Assembly (NCBI RefSeq): GCF_963966145.1
Contig: NC_091054.1
Coordinates: 10,168,001 to 10,232,000, forward strand
Length of the DNA: 64,000 nt
Origin: Tenebrio molitor
Lineage: Eukaryota > Arthropoda > Insecta > Coleoptera > Tenebrionidae
Reading direction: 5' to 3'
Shown one piece after another: positions 49,101 through 60,736 of the stretch (positions within the stretch are counted from its first letter, which is position 1; the number at the start of each line of letters is the position of its first letter). A program made the position numbers and the translations under genes. The notes beneath the pieces were generated by a model. The model was given only the letters and a program-made list of their open reading frames with translations, searched no databases and was not told the origin of the DNA.

Positions 49101-49341
49101 GCTCCGACACCCCCTGGTACCGCTCGCCCGAGGGCAGCCGGTCCGAGCCGCCGCGCTCCGTCGCGAACCTGTCCCCGTACCGGTCGGCGGGGTCGAGGAG
49201 GCTCTTGTCGCTCGCATAGCGATGGTCTGCAGACGCAGGAATACAACCAACAGGACACTGCAGGGACGGCGGTACCGGCGACTGTGAGGCATGCTGCTGT
49301 AGCGTGATCTGTCTTCGGCCGTAATCCTCTTCCACAGGCAT
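22103..49341 (-). CDS. rho-5: Inactive rhomboid protein, iRhom (rhomboid-5 orthologue)
   Basis: Twelve coding exons join with matching phases into 1,449 codons plus stop: 49341-47573, 33620-33162, 32265-32028, 25973-25814, 25364-25124, 25069-24827, 24777-24600, 24510-24490, 24370-24282, 24198-23937, 22845-22591 and 22537-22103. The cytosolic N-terminus has RY repeats and then the conserved [21 protein letters not shown] first membrane segment ([18 protein letters not shown]) precedes the cysteine-rich iRhom homology domain: [43 protein letters not shown] and [19 protein letters not shown]. The rhomboid core carries [35 protein letters not shown] and [20 protein letters not shown] replaces the active GxSGx, so the protein cannot be a protease. 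iRhoms are ER/Golgi proteins that control trafficking or degradation of EGF-family and ADAM17 clients. Assignment of the first exon rests on strand, phase and overall length. Confidence 0.88.
23384..23724 (+). CDS. Possible small gene nested in an iRhom intron, unrecognised
   Basis: On the plus strand, inside the 1.09-kb iRhom intron, a frame is open for 100 codons from 23422 to the stop at 23722-23724, and ATTAAA overlaps the stop (23724-23729). Its composition is strikingly protein-like: [20 protein letters not shown], then [20 protein letters not shown] and [17 protein letters not shown]. It lacks its own ATG. The ATG at 23384 opens a different frame that runs into it. The true start may lie in an upstream exon (for example ATG 23067, with an acceptor at 23468), or the copy may carry a frameshift. 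Function is unknown, and exon limits are uncertain. Confidence 0.4.
24490..24510 (-). other. 21-nt iRhom microexon
   Basis: An acceptor (cttctatag) and a strong donor (GTGAGT) bracket 21 nt encoding LRGLRPT in phase 0-0. The exons on either side are also phase 0, so it can be included or skipped without a frame change. It sits in the loop between two cysteine motifs of the iRhom homology domain. Confidence 0.6.
25437..25754. promoter_or_regulatory. Cluster of five TGTTTAC motifs in an iRhom intron
   Basis: Exact TGTTTAC (GTAAACA on the other strand, the forkhead-factor core) occurs at 25437, 25615, 25675, 25709 and 25748, within imperfectly repeated sequence containing ttatgtttac or ttgtgtttac. 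It lies in the 449-bp intron between the exons at 25814 and 25364. Confidence 0.35.
26640..28160. repeat. Degenerate ~172-bp tandem array, main block
   Basis: Related segments recur with the order: acaaggtcaata, gctgtaaatgctgag, tagacttagaacggc, tttctcaagaaactttt, gccgataactct, ttgaatatttttctttgaaattttc. The gataactct anchor occurs near 26767, 26948, 27134, 27304, 27449, 27633, 27800, 27965 and 28141, a mean spacing of 172 bp. The units are strongly diverged and non-coding. Confidence 0.7.
28166..28650. mobile_element. MITE-like element inserted in the tandem array
   Basis: Terminal inverted repeats of 30 bp (28166-28195 and 28621-28650) match at 29 of 30 positions, starting TACAAYGTGTCTCAG. 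The element is 485 bp, with no open frame. The tandem array continues on its right side. Confidence 0.7.
28651..28945. repeat. Degenerate tandem array, second block
   Basis: Two more diverged units with anchors near 28761 (gataattctc) and 28901 (gacaactcta), separated from the main block by the 28166-28650 element. Confidence 0.5.
30770..31330. repeat. Degenerate tandem array, distant block
   Basis: Units of the same family with anchors near 30933 (gccgataactct after caagaaactttt) and 31123. Between this block and the previous one (28946-30769) I see no gene or clear repeat. Confidence 0.5.
34854..36627. mobile_element. Repeat bounded by TACAGGGTGTC inverted ends
   Basis: TACAGGGTGTC at 34854-34864 is mirrored by GACACCCTGTA at 36617-36627. 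A third copy in direct orientation lies at 35794-35804, so the interval is probably composite. It lies in the large first intron of iRhom and contains no intact protein frame. Confidence 0.5.
35235..35785. repeat. Foldback element with ~200-bp arms
   Basis: The left arm (35235-35455) and right arm (35600-35785) are imperfect reverse complements, sharing for example catatgcctactgcga, gcactggtcgaaagctttt and ggtttgtatagtcgaat. The right arm ends next to the internal TACAGGGTGTC copy. Confidence 0.65.
36657..37180 (+). pseudogene. Decayed DDE transposase relic (Tc1/mariner-like)
   Basis: Translated pieces follow the order of Tc1/mariner-type transposases but with frame breaks: a helix-turn-helix-like segment ([20 protein letters not shown], 36740 on), a [19 protein letters not shown] segment with the second catalytic Asp region (36906-36977), and [18 protein letters not shown] (37125-37180). 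Stops and an insertion interrupt it. It is clearly not functional. The family assignment is from motif memory. Confidence 0.6.
37021..37121. repeat. 101-bp palindrome inside the transposase relic
   Basis: gcgatcaattaaaaaataa at the left end is the near reverse complement of the right end (ttaattttttaaatgatcgc), with ctatagcatag near the centre. It separates two conserved transposase segments. Confidence 0.6.
37260..37521. repeat. Foldback element with ~100-bp arms
   Basis: The arms 37260-37373 and 37430-37521 are imperfect reverse complements, sharing attgttcacttta, gttttttctgg and tcaaaccttgtgcaaatg. The loop is about 56 bp. The left arm carries a small insertion. Confidence 0.6.
37522..47572. 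other. Remainder of the large iRhom intron
   Basis: About 10 kb of non-coding sequence. Base composition varies, with GC-richer parts near 38.4-39.2 kb and 42.3-43.3 kb. Open frames (for example 40472-40825 and 42775-43362) lack homology I recognise. Enhancers are likely in an intron this long, but none can be shown here. Confidence 0.5.
47573..49341 (-). other. First visible coding exon of iRhom: Arg-Tyr repeats and cysteine cluster
   Basis: A 589-codon exon. It contains a few dozen [D/E]RY or [D/E]RF motifs (for example [33 protein letters not shown]) and two PPPPLSP blocks after RF, followed by a segment of about 125 residues with 13 cysteines (ending CNENCC). The exon ends TG|GTGAGT, phase 2, fitting the G that opens the exon at 33620 to make TGG. 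Its frame is also open upstream of ATG 49341 to the acceptor at 49373, so an earlier coding exon beyond the visible structure is possible. Confidence 0.65.
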
Positions 49342-52300
49342 CCTGGAGGCCCTGGCCCCGCTGTCAGGACATCTGCAACAACAATACGCACGTCAACGGA
49401 TCGCTACCAATGGCGGAACATTTGTCTGCAGTTGAGCCGGCTTTATGGCAACGTCACAGACTGCTCGCTAATCGATACTCGGAGTCTGGCTAACGGCAGT
49501 TATTTATTTCAGTTTGGAGATCCCGCCAGCCCGACAAACATAAACTATTTTGCGAATCAGTTCTGCAATTGCCGAAGGCGCGCCACTCGATTAATTCTAA
49601 CGATAACTAATCGAAATTTCGACGCTACCGATACCAACTTCCTAATCCCACCTTCGACGAGATTATGCACTCACAATCGGAATTTAACCGACCGCATCTA
49701 AACAAAGATTTCTATCCCTCTTACTCAACCCGCTCCCTTCAAAACGCACCCCTTCGTTCGTTCGACGCCGACGAGTCTAGGGAATTTTTACGCGTACGTG
49801 CGGCAACACTGCCAAATGTTATTTTGACCTGTGTACGTTACTAAATCGAACGCACCCAAAATAGCGTCATATGACAGCAGCAGTAAAAAACCTTCAACCA
49901 ACTTTACTCACTAATTATTTTCAGAAAACATCAATATAACATCAACAATTGACAGTTTGTGCAAATAAAAAAATCTAATACAGTTTCTCTGTGAAATTTT
50001 GAATAAGTTTTTCCAACAGATGCCACCAAATTCTCATTTTTGGGTAAGACTGGATTCACGACTATGCGACGAAATGTTTCTCCGTCAGCTACTTTTGCAT
50101 TTGAACATTGACAAATCGATAACTCTTTCATCTTAAATAATAGTCTTTAACAGACTAATCAAACAACTTGGAAAGGGAGCAGAGTACGTTCAAAAGTGGA
50201 GCTTTCGCCCTTGAATTTAGTTGGCCCACGGTTGCCAGATGTCGCCCGAAACGCTCACATTTTTGTACTTTGTGGATAATAGATTATCGATTCGCAAATC
50301 GTTCATAAAACGCAATTCCAAATTCACTTGCAGCGGTTAGTTTACAACGTCGGATTGAACAATAAACGAAATGAATTGCCCATCCGCATGCAACGATCAA
50401 CTTTTATGTCGTAATTCCGAAGAATCTCGTTCAATTATTCGCCATATTGCAACTATGTAAAGTGCACACGCTGCACCGGAGATGGTCATCGCAACGAGGT
50501 GATAAAAATACTCCGGTAGATCGAAAGCGACGGCCCCGACCTCGAGTCCGGTTGATCCGGAGCGCTCCAGAAAACTTCGTCGCTCGACCGGAGTCGACTA
50601 AATTAAGAAACATGACGGACAATCGTGAGACAAACGCCACGTCAGACCTGTTAAAAATTGTCGTCGTTCCATTTTTTGCCTCGAAAGCGAGAGTTCAGCG
50701 GTCCTAACAAGGTAGAGCTCCGCCCCACCGACGAATCCGAACTTGTTCGGAACGAAATCAGATTCGAACCTCTCAAACGCCCATAAAAATTAAGTGTCAA
50801 CGTTAATCTCCTGTTTGTTTTCGGCGTCTCTCACTCAAACTTTTATTTTTAGATTTTTTTTATCTCACAAATTAAATTCTTCTGGAAGCCGTATCGAGCC
50901 GAAATGGAAGTAAAATTTGATTACATTCTTTGGTTCATTTTATGAAATTATATTTTTTGCCGGGACGACTCATCTGCGCTTGCCGTATTTCAGCATTCCC
51001 GATTCCGAATGTCATTTCTCGTTTATTACTAATATAAAATACAGAAAAAAAATTACACCGTCCCGCGCTAGCTTCCCGCACTCCGGAACCGAAACGGACC
51101 CGGTTTCCAAAAGGGAAAAAATTCGAATCGACCGAAGAGAATTTCGCTCGGCGTCGGATCAAAAGCATTTTGCCCGTGGCTCCCAGGCTCACCTCTCTGG
51201 TGCAATGTTGCGCCCCACAAATAAAACTACCACTTTACTCGGATACTTTGAAATCTATTTAACTTCGCTCGCTGCACCGATTTTTTAAACTCCGCCGTCT
51301 TAATGGACCCGCCTAATTTATATTAACTTGTCTGCGTCTCGAGTGGAGGCAAATTCCCAACTGCAAAGCTACTTACGACTCCGAATCGTGAAGTTCTCCA
51401 CAAAATCTGGCCAACTTGCCTCGTACCGGATTGATCAAAGAACGCTCTTCCGACGCCATGTTTTCTGCAAGCCCCAATTCGAACGCCCCCCTCGCCCCAA
51501 ATCAACGAAAATGCAACAAAAATGCAACGGGCCCCAGCCCCGCGCCATCTCTGATCGAGAATGTCGTTTCCATACTGCGTCAAACTGTGGCATCCCCAGA
51601 TCAATCCACGACGCCCCTATCGCCTCGCATTTTTTTTAAACAACCGCTACAATGTAAGAACTACGCATTTGGAATGCGGAACGCGTCATGCGAAATTTTA
51701 AGCTTCGATCTCTCGGAAATGGCCCAGGAATGTCGCCGCGTGCGAAAGTGGTGTCTTAGCTTGCCCCGCCAATTGTGGACAGATCCAGAGGTCGCCACTC
51801 GACCAACACCGGAACTGGAACTAGGTCCGGTGATGGAGCAATTTCGTTTGTCGCGCGGAAAAAATGATTTACGAGTGATCGGTTCCGATTTTTGCGTCCG
51901 CCTGTTTCGCTAATTCCACCGGAGGAGATAAATATCGCAATTGCCGTTGGCTGGTGGAACATTTCGGTTCGTCGGGGGAAAAAAATCTCATTACGACTAC
52001 TTTAAATGTGAATATCTCAAAACGTATTTATTGGAAACATCAAGCGAATTAATGTGATGGGTTGTAAATTTTACGGTCGGATGCACGGCCAGATTTTCCG
52101 CGGATATTTATGAAAATTCTACCGAGTTTTCTCCATTCCGGACTCATCAGATACGCTTTATTGATCGTCAGGAGTGGATAGTTTCAACACAGAATCCACC
52201 TAGAGTCGCTCTTTCCTACCGTCGATATTACTTTGCCGCTCTTACTCCATCTCTACGAGCGGCAAACCGGTCTCGCGTTTGCCAACTCTCCCCTATGCAA

Positions 52301-55300
52301 TTTCTTTCTGTTGTCGCGACGTCTACGCCTCTGGATTTTTTTTTTCACTTGGACGATCTTCGAAAACAATTTCTGGCAAGTTCGAACGAGTTTCGGCGGT
52401 CGGAGGTGTTACGTCGACGGTTTTTAAATCGGTCTGGTGCGTTTCCTCTCCGCATTAACGTCCCGCATTTAATTAGGACAAAACAGCGTTCGGAACAAAG
52501 TTGGAAAAGAAAATTTGGAATGACGCCGCCCGTGCGGCACTCCCTCCCGTTGGAGATTCCGCCGGAGCAAAGTCCCCGACAAGTAATTACGCAAGTTAAA
52601 CTGGGACAGAGCCGGGAGAAGACAAGACCATGAGTCGGAGAACATCCCGTAAAACATCTCTTAAGACTCCAAATTACCAGGCGTTGAACAGAAGGAACGA
52701 CAGAACGGCAGTTAACTAAATTCCGGAGGTAATAGACCGAAATTCGAGAGGTTCACGAAGGGTTTTCCAGGTGCGAATTGACCGTAAAATTTAATTTTTT
52801 CCTTTCGCCCGTCGCGGTTCCGGCCGACTCCACGACTAGTAAGTTTTCCGGTGATCCGGATTCTCGTATGCGGGACGCATTCATTATTAAATGCGCCAGG
52901 TAGGGTAGGTAAATTAGATGCGAGAAAGGGGGCAGGTTTATGGCGGACCGAGGCGCCGCCATTTTACCAAAATGGCGACTGATGACCGAACGATTTTTTA
53001 CTCCAGTTATCTTTCAGATCATTTCGAAACCGAACTGTGACAAAGTTGAAAGTTCGTAATTTATGCGAGGACCCCGAGCAAAAACTGTAATTTTCTAATT
53101 CCTAGATCGACTTGAGGAGCGAATAAATTTACTAACCGCACAAATGGTGGATGCGCTTGATTACTGCGGACCGAATTTTGATGAGAATTAAGAAATTGCT
53201 AGACCCTGCTTAATCTTTAGTTGTGATAATCTGATAAAAATGCAAAAATCAACCTTGTGGAGCTCAGACCAATTTGGAAAATTACAAATCTTTATTAATA
53301 TTTTAACTGATGCGATCCCTTGATTCTTGATGAACGCGAGAAAGAAAATTAGTCCGCAAGAAAATCTCAAGCTTTTGTAACTCTGTAAATACGTCATGCA
53401 GAGAAAATAAATAAATATATTTGAAATAAATATGTAGTTTTTTATTTGATCGCAATTCTACCTACAACAAAATTATCTGAGTAACAGACAGCGTAGGTGT
53501 TCGTACCTTTTGACAAAAAGAGAATATTAAAAAATGCAATGGGCACAGTGAAACAAATATACCATATGAAATATATGAAAAAGGGCGGCTGTGAAAAACA
53601 AGAGATTTGAAAGCTTGAACAATCCAGTCCTAAATGTCATTATAATGATTAAACGAAGATGAAAAGTGGTTTTGGTTTGAGAACGGTTCCTAGATGAATG
53701 AGTCATAATTACCAATAGTACTATAATTGACAAATTGAAAGTTAGGTTATGTGAATCTTAGTTGTTAGTTTTCGATACTTTTGTTTTTCTCAGCCGCTCT
53801 TGACCATACATTTTTCGACACATGGTAGGTATAAAACAAACGCTGCGTTACTGTTGTTGTTGTTGTTGTTGACGGATGTCGACATTTTAATTAAGTTACT
53901 TTAACTTTGGTCGATGAAATCGTTGCACCGTTTGCATATTCAATCTGACATTTCGACGTCGCCCGTAAATCTAGTTTTATGGAAAATTTTCGGAGGAAAT
54001 CGGCGAAAGAACGGCGAATCTGTTAAACGACAGTTACATTTTCGCCGTTATTCGATGGGCCAGTTGAGCTCTCCGAACCGCATCTAATTTTTTTTACGAG
54101 AAAATCAATAGCGGAAGCTCTAATTCGGGAAGTAGGTGAAAGCATCGCCTAGTCGACAAGTGTGAATTTTTCTCCGCGACGGGAAAAAATGCAATTTCAC
54201 GTTTTCGGTGATGAACGAAAATTGCAGATTTCTGTTATTACTGGATGGGAGTCGATAAACGTCAACGTGTCAACCGTTTCGTCTGAGTCGTGGAAAATGC
54301 AGCGGGTGGAATATTTACCGGAAAAACTGACAAATAAATTCGCTAGTTCCGGCACCCGCAGGAAACTAGAAAATCGAAGTTGTTTGTTGATGCAAAAATT
54401 GTGGATGGCTGAAAAGCGACGCCTGATGGACTGGGGAGACCTGTTTCGGTGAAAATAATCGGAAAAATTAAGACCTCTAAGATTTGCGCTTCTTTCAGCA
54501 TTCAAATTATGCAAATCTCTCGGGAGTCAAGTAGTATCACAGTATTTTGTAGTTTTTGGGAAATAATAATAAGTTTTCGATATCAAACAATACAACATAT
54601 CATTGTAGTCCGTCTAGCACAGGGTGATTACAAAATAATGCCGGCATGATTATGTTTGCTAAAATAATACACCACACCCCTATTTAGCAATAAATTAACT
54701 AATGGAGAATTTGGAATCATATTATCAACGATACATTATTACTGTTGCTAAGCAACCAGGACTACATTATTAATCATCTTTAATTCAGTAGCGTACTGGA
54801 AATTTCCAGCTGTTTTTAATTGTTCTTATCTCGAAAATGAAAAGATATTTTTTAACAAATTATTTCTTAATCGCTTCCACTCATCGTCACTTGTTACCGT
54901 TACTCAAGTTTTCTTAGGCACCCTTTACGGCAAGGTAATTTTACGTACTCCCATGCGGACAAGAAGTAACTCTTTTTCGGACGCACTTTTCAGGGCATGA
55001 ATCGTGGCGCTATCTGTTGATCTGTTTAGTAACTTGACAACGAAACCAACAAAACCGAGTTAAGCATATTACAAACAATAAATTTCTCGTTTTGTTGGCA
55101 ACCTGATAAAAAATACTATAAAAAAACTGTTAATATGTAGACCTACATTTATTAATTTATTACCTGATATTACCTGTACATATTAATAAATTTATTTATT
55201 TGAAAAAAGTAGATAGAAAATAAATTTGTAATTTTCCAATGATTTTGTTTTGTAGTTCGTTAGGTCGACTAAAAAATTTAATGAGCACCTCTGCCAAAAA

Positions 55301-58300
55301 GTGCCTTTTGTCCTCAAACCTCGGCTGCGCCTCGGCTAGAAAATCCAGACTCGGGCGAAAAAGATGCACTTTTTGGCTTTGATACAACCAACAATTATTT
55401 CACTACAAGGTCAGTAAAAGCCTATTATTGAGTAATTTCTGGGATAATGAAATCTGACCGAGAATAAATTAAATAAAATTTTATTAACAAATTAAAATAG
55501 ATACAAATCGTCATCCACCTTTTTTGTTGCTTCTCTTATTGATAGAGCCATACACCTTCCACTTTCATTTGTCACTATTTACTCGATAATAATGTGCTAA
55601 ATCAATTTTTTTAAATTAAATAAAACAAGCTACTTTTTTGTGTTTTAATAAATCAGGTCCTGATAAATTAATCCGGCCTAAATGGCATTTCATTGACCGC
55701 GTAGAGCGTTAAAACGTAGGCGTCTTTATTTCAAACGTCGTAAATATCTCGGTAATTCTAAATATACAATAATACTTTATACTCCGAGCAAAGTGGTGAA
55801 ATTTGAGAGTACATTTGCCGAGAAATGTTTTAAAATGTGTAAAAGATACACAAGTAAATGGCGAGTGCTTCGTAAAACGAACGTTAGAATATTTCTGTTG
55901 TTTGATAAAACGACTAGACTGCACACCCACGTCCACTCATTTTACGAACAGACCAACAAAGAAAACCGCAACCGTCTGGCGTTATTACAAACTGAAAAAC
56001 AAAATATTTTCGTCGCGCAAAATGGTGGATGCGCCGGGCGACCACCGCCAAATTTTCCTTCTCTTGATTTTTCTTCGACCGTCGACCAGTGCAGCTGCGT
56101 GAAAACGTCCACCTTATGCAATTCCAACGATTTATCCGGACCTCTTCGAGAGAGTTTCCGCCAGATAGCTCACTGATTAGGAGGCGTCGATGAACCTTTT
56201 GTGAACTGGTGCGTCGGTGGTCAGCAAAAAAGTATCGGCGGAATTTTTAGTGAAACGGAAACGCCACCGAGAGACTATTTGTCACACATAGACCATTTAA
56301 CCTCGGCCTCTTGTCTGCGCCGGAAAGACAAATTAACGTGAGACGTGTCGCACCGGCATGGCGGCCGACGCCATATTAAATTTTTTTCGACCACTCCATC
56401 GGAATCCTTCTCTCCTGCAAGAACAAACAGATACCTGCGCGTTTGCAAAACAAAACTAGTCAAGAGCGAGCAGCAGAATTTACTAATTGGGTAAACAGAG
56501 GCGGATGGAGCGATCCTCGACCCGAGTAACTGAGAGGCCGATCAAAAAATTCTTGGGGAAACCTGACACGGTACCAGGAAGGTTTGAACGCAGTGCCCCT
56601 GGCGGCGAAGCGTCGAACAATTCGCATCGTCAGAAAGTGACAGATGATAATCGGACCAAAGAGGTATTTTGCGCGAACAGCTTGTCGAAAATGCTCTGTA
56701 TCAATCATTTTTCATTAGTCCTCGCCGCTACATCATCGTTCACAAATGCCGTGACTCGAGGTGTTCATTTAACTTTGAAAACAAATAAATTTGTCATCAT
56801 AAACGTCAGTCGGAACGGGTTCTTGCACAGCGGAGTGCTTTGTCTCAACGAGTCGAGAGCTTTTTCCGCTTTCGTCATTAAAATATCGAAAATCGTCCTG
56901 CACGTGAAAAAAAATTAATCAAAGTGTCACGTGACGTCGTCCCCGTCCGAACAAACCTCCTCTGCACCCTACCCGGAGCGAAATTCGATTCTTCGGCGAA
57001 ACTTTTCCGTTTATTATTATTTACCACTTCCTAAATGACGATTCGGCGAACGAATCGGTGTCGGCGCTCCTCCATTAAAAAAAGTTCAAGGCTGATCAGA
57101 TCGCGCTAATGTAAGCGAAATATACTTAACATATAATTTATCGCGTCGATGGTGGCGGCGATAACCGTATTTTATTATGCGGGACCGAATTAGGTCGCCA
57201 AACTGCCGACCGATCCGCTCTAAAATTTCAATTAAACGCAATCAATTCCGCAATCAGCGTTTAAAATAAAATACGTCCCGCATTAAAACAATCACAAATG
57301 ATTGATCGTCCCGCTTCCGGTGCGTAGATGGCGCGGCGGTCGCTGAGGCCGCGGCCACAACGCCGACCGTCGCGTGGAAGGGGCCTAACGCGATGACGAT
57401 CAATAAAAATCTTTACAACTCCTCGCGACAATTAAACGAAACGAGTTACGACCCAACAAAAGAAATAATTTGTTTGGACATCTGAGCCGAATTAAATCGC
57501 GAATTAAAAAAAAAGATGCAAGCCCCGGGGGGCACGTCTTGCACAAGTGTACACTCCTTTGCGACACAAAGTCGGCTTTGATCTCGATCCGTCCACAGTC
57601 TCTTGTCTAATCCGGAGTGGGAGTTCAATTAATTTTTTATCATTTCGTGCGACGCCATCCGGCCGAAATAAATTATTTTTGGGAGCGCTCATGATGAATA
57701 ATAAAACTATTACAGTGGTCGCGTTTATCGGTAAATTAAAACATTTTAATGCAAATTTGTGTTGAAACATTAATATTTGCAATTTGTTGGGCGACATTTA
57801 AATAAAATAGTGACCGGCTGTAGCAACTATTAAATAAATTGGTGACAAATCGTGACGAAACCGAATGGCATACTCGTAACACGCGCGCAGAAGTGCTTGA
57901 GCTGTCAGAACTGTCAGCAGCAGTCATGTGACACAAACGCGAATCCTCGAGGGTTCGACAATCGAATTGACTAATTTAGAAGTTCGTGTCAACTGTCATT
58001 TCCCCATTAATAAACCAAAACTTTTGTCACTCGCCGACGATAGTGTGGCAGGACTGTCTGCATTTGTCAACGTCACACGTCAAACAAAAAACGAGGTTAG
58101 GGTCAATAGCGACAGGTCTGTGTGAATCAAACCACTTTGTCTGGAGTAACCGAGTTCTTGCAAAAATGCTTGTGCACTCCCACGATGGCCTTATAAATAT
58201 TCACGAGGTGAAAATCAATCAGTGCTCGAAAAGATACACAAGAAAATGGCTTCGCCGTTTAAATAAATTATGCGCAAACAGGGAGATATGTTAATGCACA

Positions 58301-58895
58301 AGAAAACAGAAGTGTAAATAATAAATCGTGAGAAAACAACAGCGCGTACACACGACCGCTATCGATTCCATCGACGGCTCCGACAAACACGTTGAGGCGG
58401 GCCGTGTGCCGTCGAAGGCAGGTCCGAGCTTGAACCGCACGCGTAATTTTTATTAGTTCAAGTGGGACGCGCGCGCTATTCTATTTACTGACCCCTTCGA
58501 CGGACTCCGTTTTATGACGGCCAACTAGAGCCGAGTGGAGACGTAATGAAATTTCATACGGGCTTAAACATTTTAATCAAGTTTCTTGGAAAAACTTTGC
58601 AATAAAAACTCATTTCGGTGAGCTTACGAAAAAGAAAAAACAGTAGAATTAGAGTGGACGAGTGTCGGCACAAATAAGAAATTAACGCGTCAAGAGGGGG
58701 GAAAATGTGGAACGCAAACTGGATTTTCAGTGAAAATTGTGATGTGTACGGGTTCTTAAAGGTCGTGAAGAAGTTTTATTGGAAAATTTTCGTTTGTAAA
58801 TTAAATATCGGCAGTTTTCCAGAGGCATGATTTGGGATTTTTTTTCGATAAAATTTGTTCAAAATCAGTCAACGCCGAGGCTACACGATCAAGAA
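49342..58895. other. Non-coding region upstream of the first visible iRhom exon
   Basis: No convincing gene. The acceptor (ttgttgcag) before 49372 shows that the exon is internal, so upstream iRhom exon(s) exist, perhaps beyond the window. A short perfect palindrome (CGCCATTTT-ACC-AAAATGGCG, 52957-52977), a TGT microsatellite (53852-53871) and a small inverted repeat around 55289-55380 (gccaaaaagtgc / gcactttttggc) are present. Confidence 0.5.
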
Positions 58896-59416
58896 TACAG
58901 GGTGCTTTTGAAATGCGTACACAAATTTTAATCACGAGCTACTGGCTTCATGTAGAACTCGGAAAAAATATTTAAAAAATTCTGTCAAAAAATAAAATGA
59001 CATTTATTTTTTGAGCTACAATTTTTTTAAATTGCTTTTAGTTTTCTACGTTGTCCTACAACCTCGTAGGTAAAATTTCGGCACATTTTAAATATACACC
59101 CTGTATATCATGTTTTATAAAATGTACGCCAATGCGAAGTAATCTATAGGAAATATGCTTTAAAACAAGGAAATCGCATTGGTGTACGTTTTATAAAATA
59201 TGATATACAGGATGTATTTTTAAAATGTGCCGAAATTTTAACTACCAGGTTGTTTGACAAAGTAAAAGACTAAAAGCAATTAAACAAAATTGTAGCTCAA
59301 AAAATAAATGTAATTTTATTTTTTGCTATAGAATTTTTTAGATATGTTTTCTGAGTTCTACATGAAGCCAGTAGCTCGTGGTTAAAATTTGTGCACGCAT
59401 TTCAAAAACACCTGTA
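58896..59416. mobile_element. 521-bp near-complete palindromic foldback element
   Basis: It begins TACAGGGTGCTTTTGAAATG and ends with the reverse complement (catttcaaaaacacctgta). The arms stay complementary to the centre near 59156 (gtacgccaatgcg / cgcattggtgtac). An internal tacaccctgtata lies at about 59095. Confidence 0.75.
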
Positions 59417-60736
59417 TATTTTCAAATGGAATTAGGTTTTTTTAAAAAATTCACAAATCCCCAAAACATTAGTAAACGATAAACCAGCGAATTCCTCTCG
59501 TAATGGAGGTCCACCAGTGGCGCCTCCGTCGTCGAACCATCTGGGAGTTGTGACGTCACGTGTGTCGCGCTTTTGTTTCTTAAGCACAAAGCGAAACGTT
59601 TCTTTGTGGAGCCGATGTAAATTACTCCGGTATTGATTGTTTTTCTTTGGATATTGCGGAGCGGGGCGACATTTTCGAGCACAATAGAACCGTCGATAAA
59701 ACAGGAAATTGTAATTGAGGGCGGTGCAGTCGCCGCCAGGAGATAACGGCGGCGATAAATAAAAGTACAAAGTGACAATATAATCATATTTCGTGTTTCC
59801 ACTGATGGGGGAAAGATGCGCTAAGCTCCGAGGCCCGCCCAATTACGACCCCGTCACGGGGGAATCATCCCCCGGCCCCGATTCGCTAATAAAGAGGAGA
59901 GAGGAGCGCGCGTACATTAAAATAGCGAAAATTGCATCATTAAAAAAAGATTTTTTTCGCTGGCCGCTCATTACCGTCGATTCGTTGTGAAAGTTGATAA
60001 TTCATCTTTTTCGAGTTGACAACGCCTTTCTCGCAAGTTTCACGTCGTAATTTCTCATTCGCGTGTTTTAATGTTTGAGATTTTTTTCCGGGTCCTGTTA
60101 ACTATCTGGAAAAGTTTATTTAGAAGACGAGGGCGGAAATGGCGTCCATATGTGGCGCGGCTGTTAAAAGTTGTCGCGAAGCGAAATGAAATTCGTAGGG
60201 AACATCTCCGTGATCTGTGCCAGTGTGTCGTGCACCGATAGTGCTCGGGTCTCTTAAGCCTTCATCAAGCCTCCATTATGTCCTTTCTGGACCAGCGCGA
60301 ACGTCAGAAAATCGTTTCGTCTTATCCGGCGTCCGATCTCCGGGTCATCCCCCGTCGAGAAAGCCCCGACGTGGCTTCGAGAGAGTAACTGAACTGCGGT
60401 AATTGTTAGGGATGCGGATGGATTTATCAATAGAGAGGCCGATCGGTTTCCGCGATGGTTGCTTCTGCTATTTCTTGAATATTTCAATTTTCGTGGGGCC
60501 CACGGAGGCGGAGGAGACGGCCGCGAAAGGTCACCGCGGCGAATCGATAAATCGTAAAGTAATCCAAAACCTCCATTAACACTTAGTACTTCCTAAACTT
60601 GTTGACAGAGTAAATAAATGATTACCTGCTACAAATAATAACAACATATCTGTGTTTGTATTTTCAGAAAACTTAACGAGTACCAATTTACCTCCTGAAG
60701 TCCTGAGGAGGCAAAATAAGAAAAAATGTCATATGT

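Noticed and set aside
48252..49391. Long alternative frames on both strands over the RY-repeat exon
   Set aside because: The repetitive DNA keeps several frames open. Only the minus frame from 49341 has varied composition and a donor in phase with the next iRhom exon.
50755..50775. gattcgaacct, reverse of a tRNA T-loop
   Set aside because: No pairing T-stem and no acceptor or anticodon stem around it.
56487..56918. 143-residue plus-strand frame
   Set aside because: Compositionally unremarkable, with no motif and no supporting signals.
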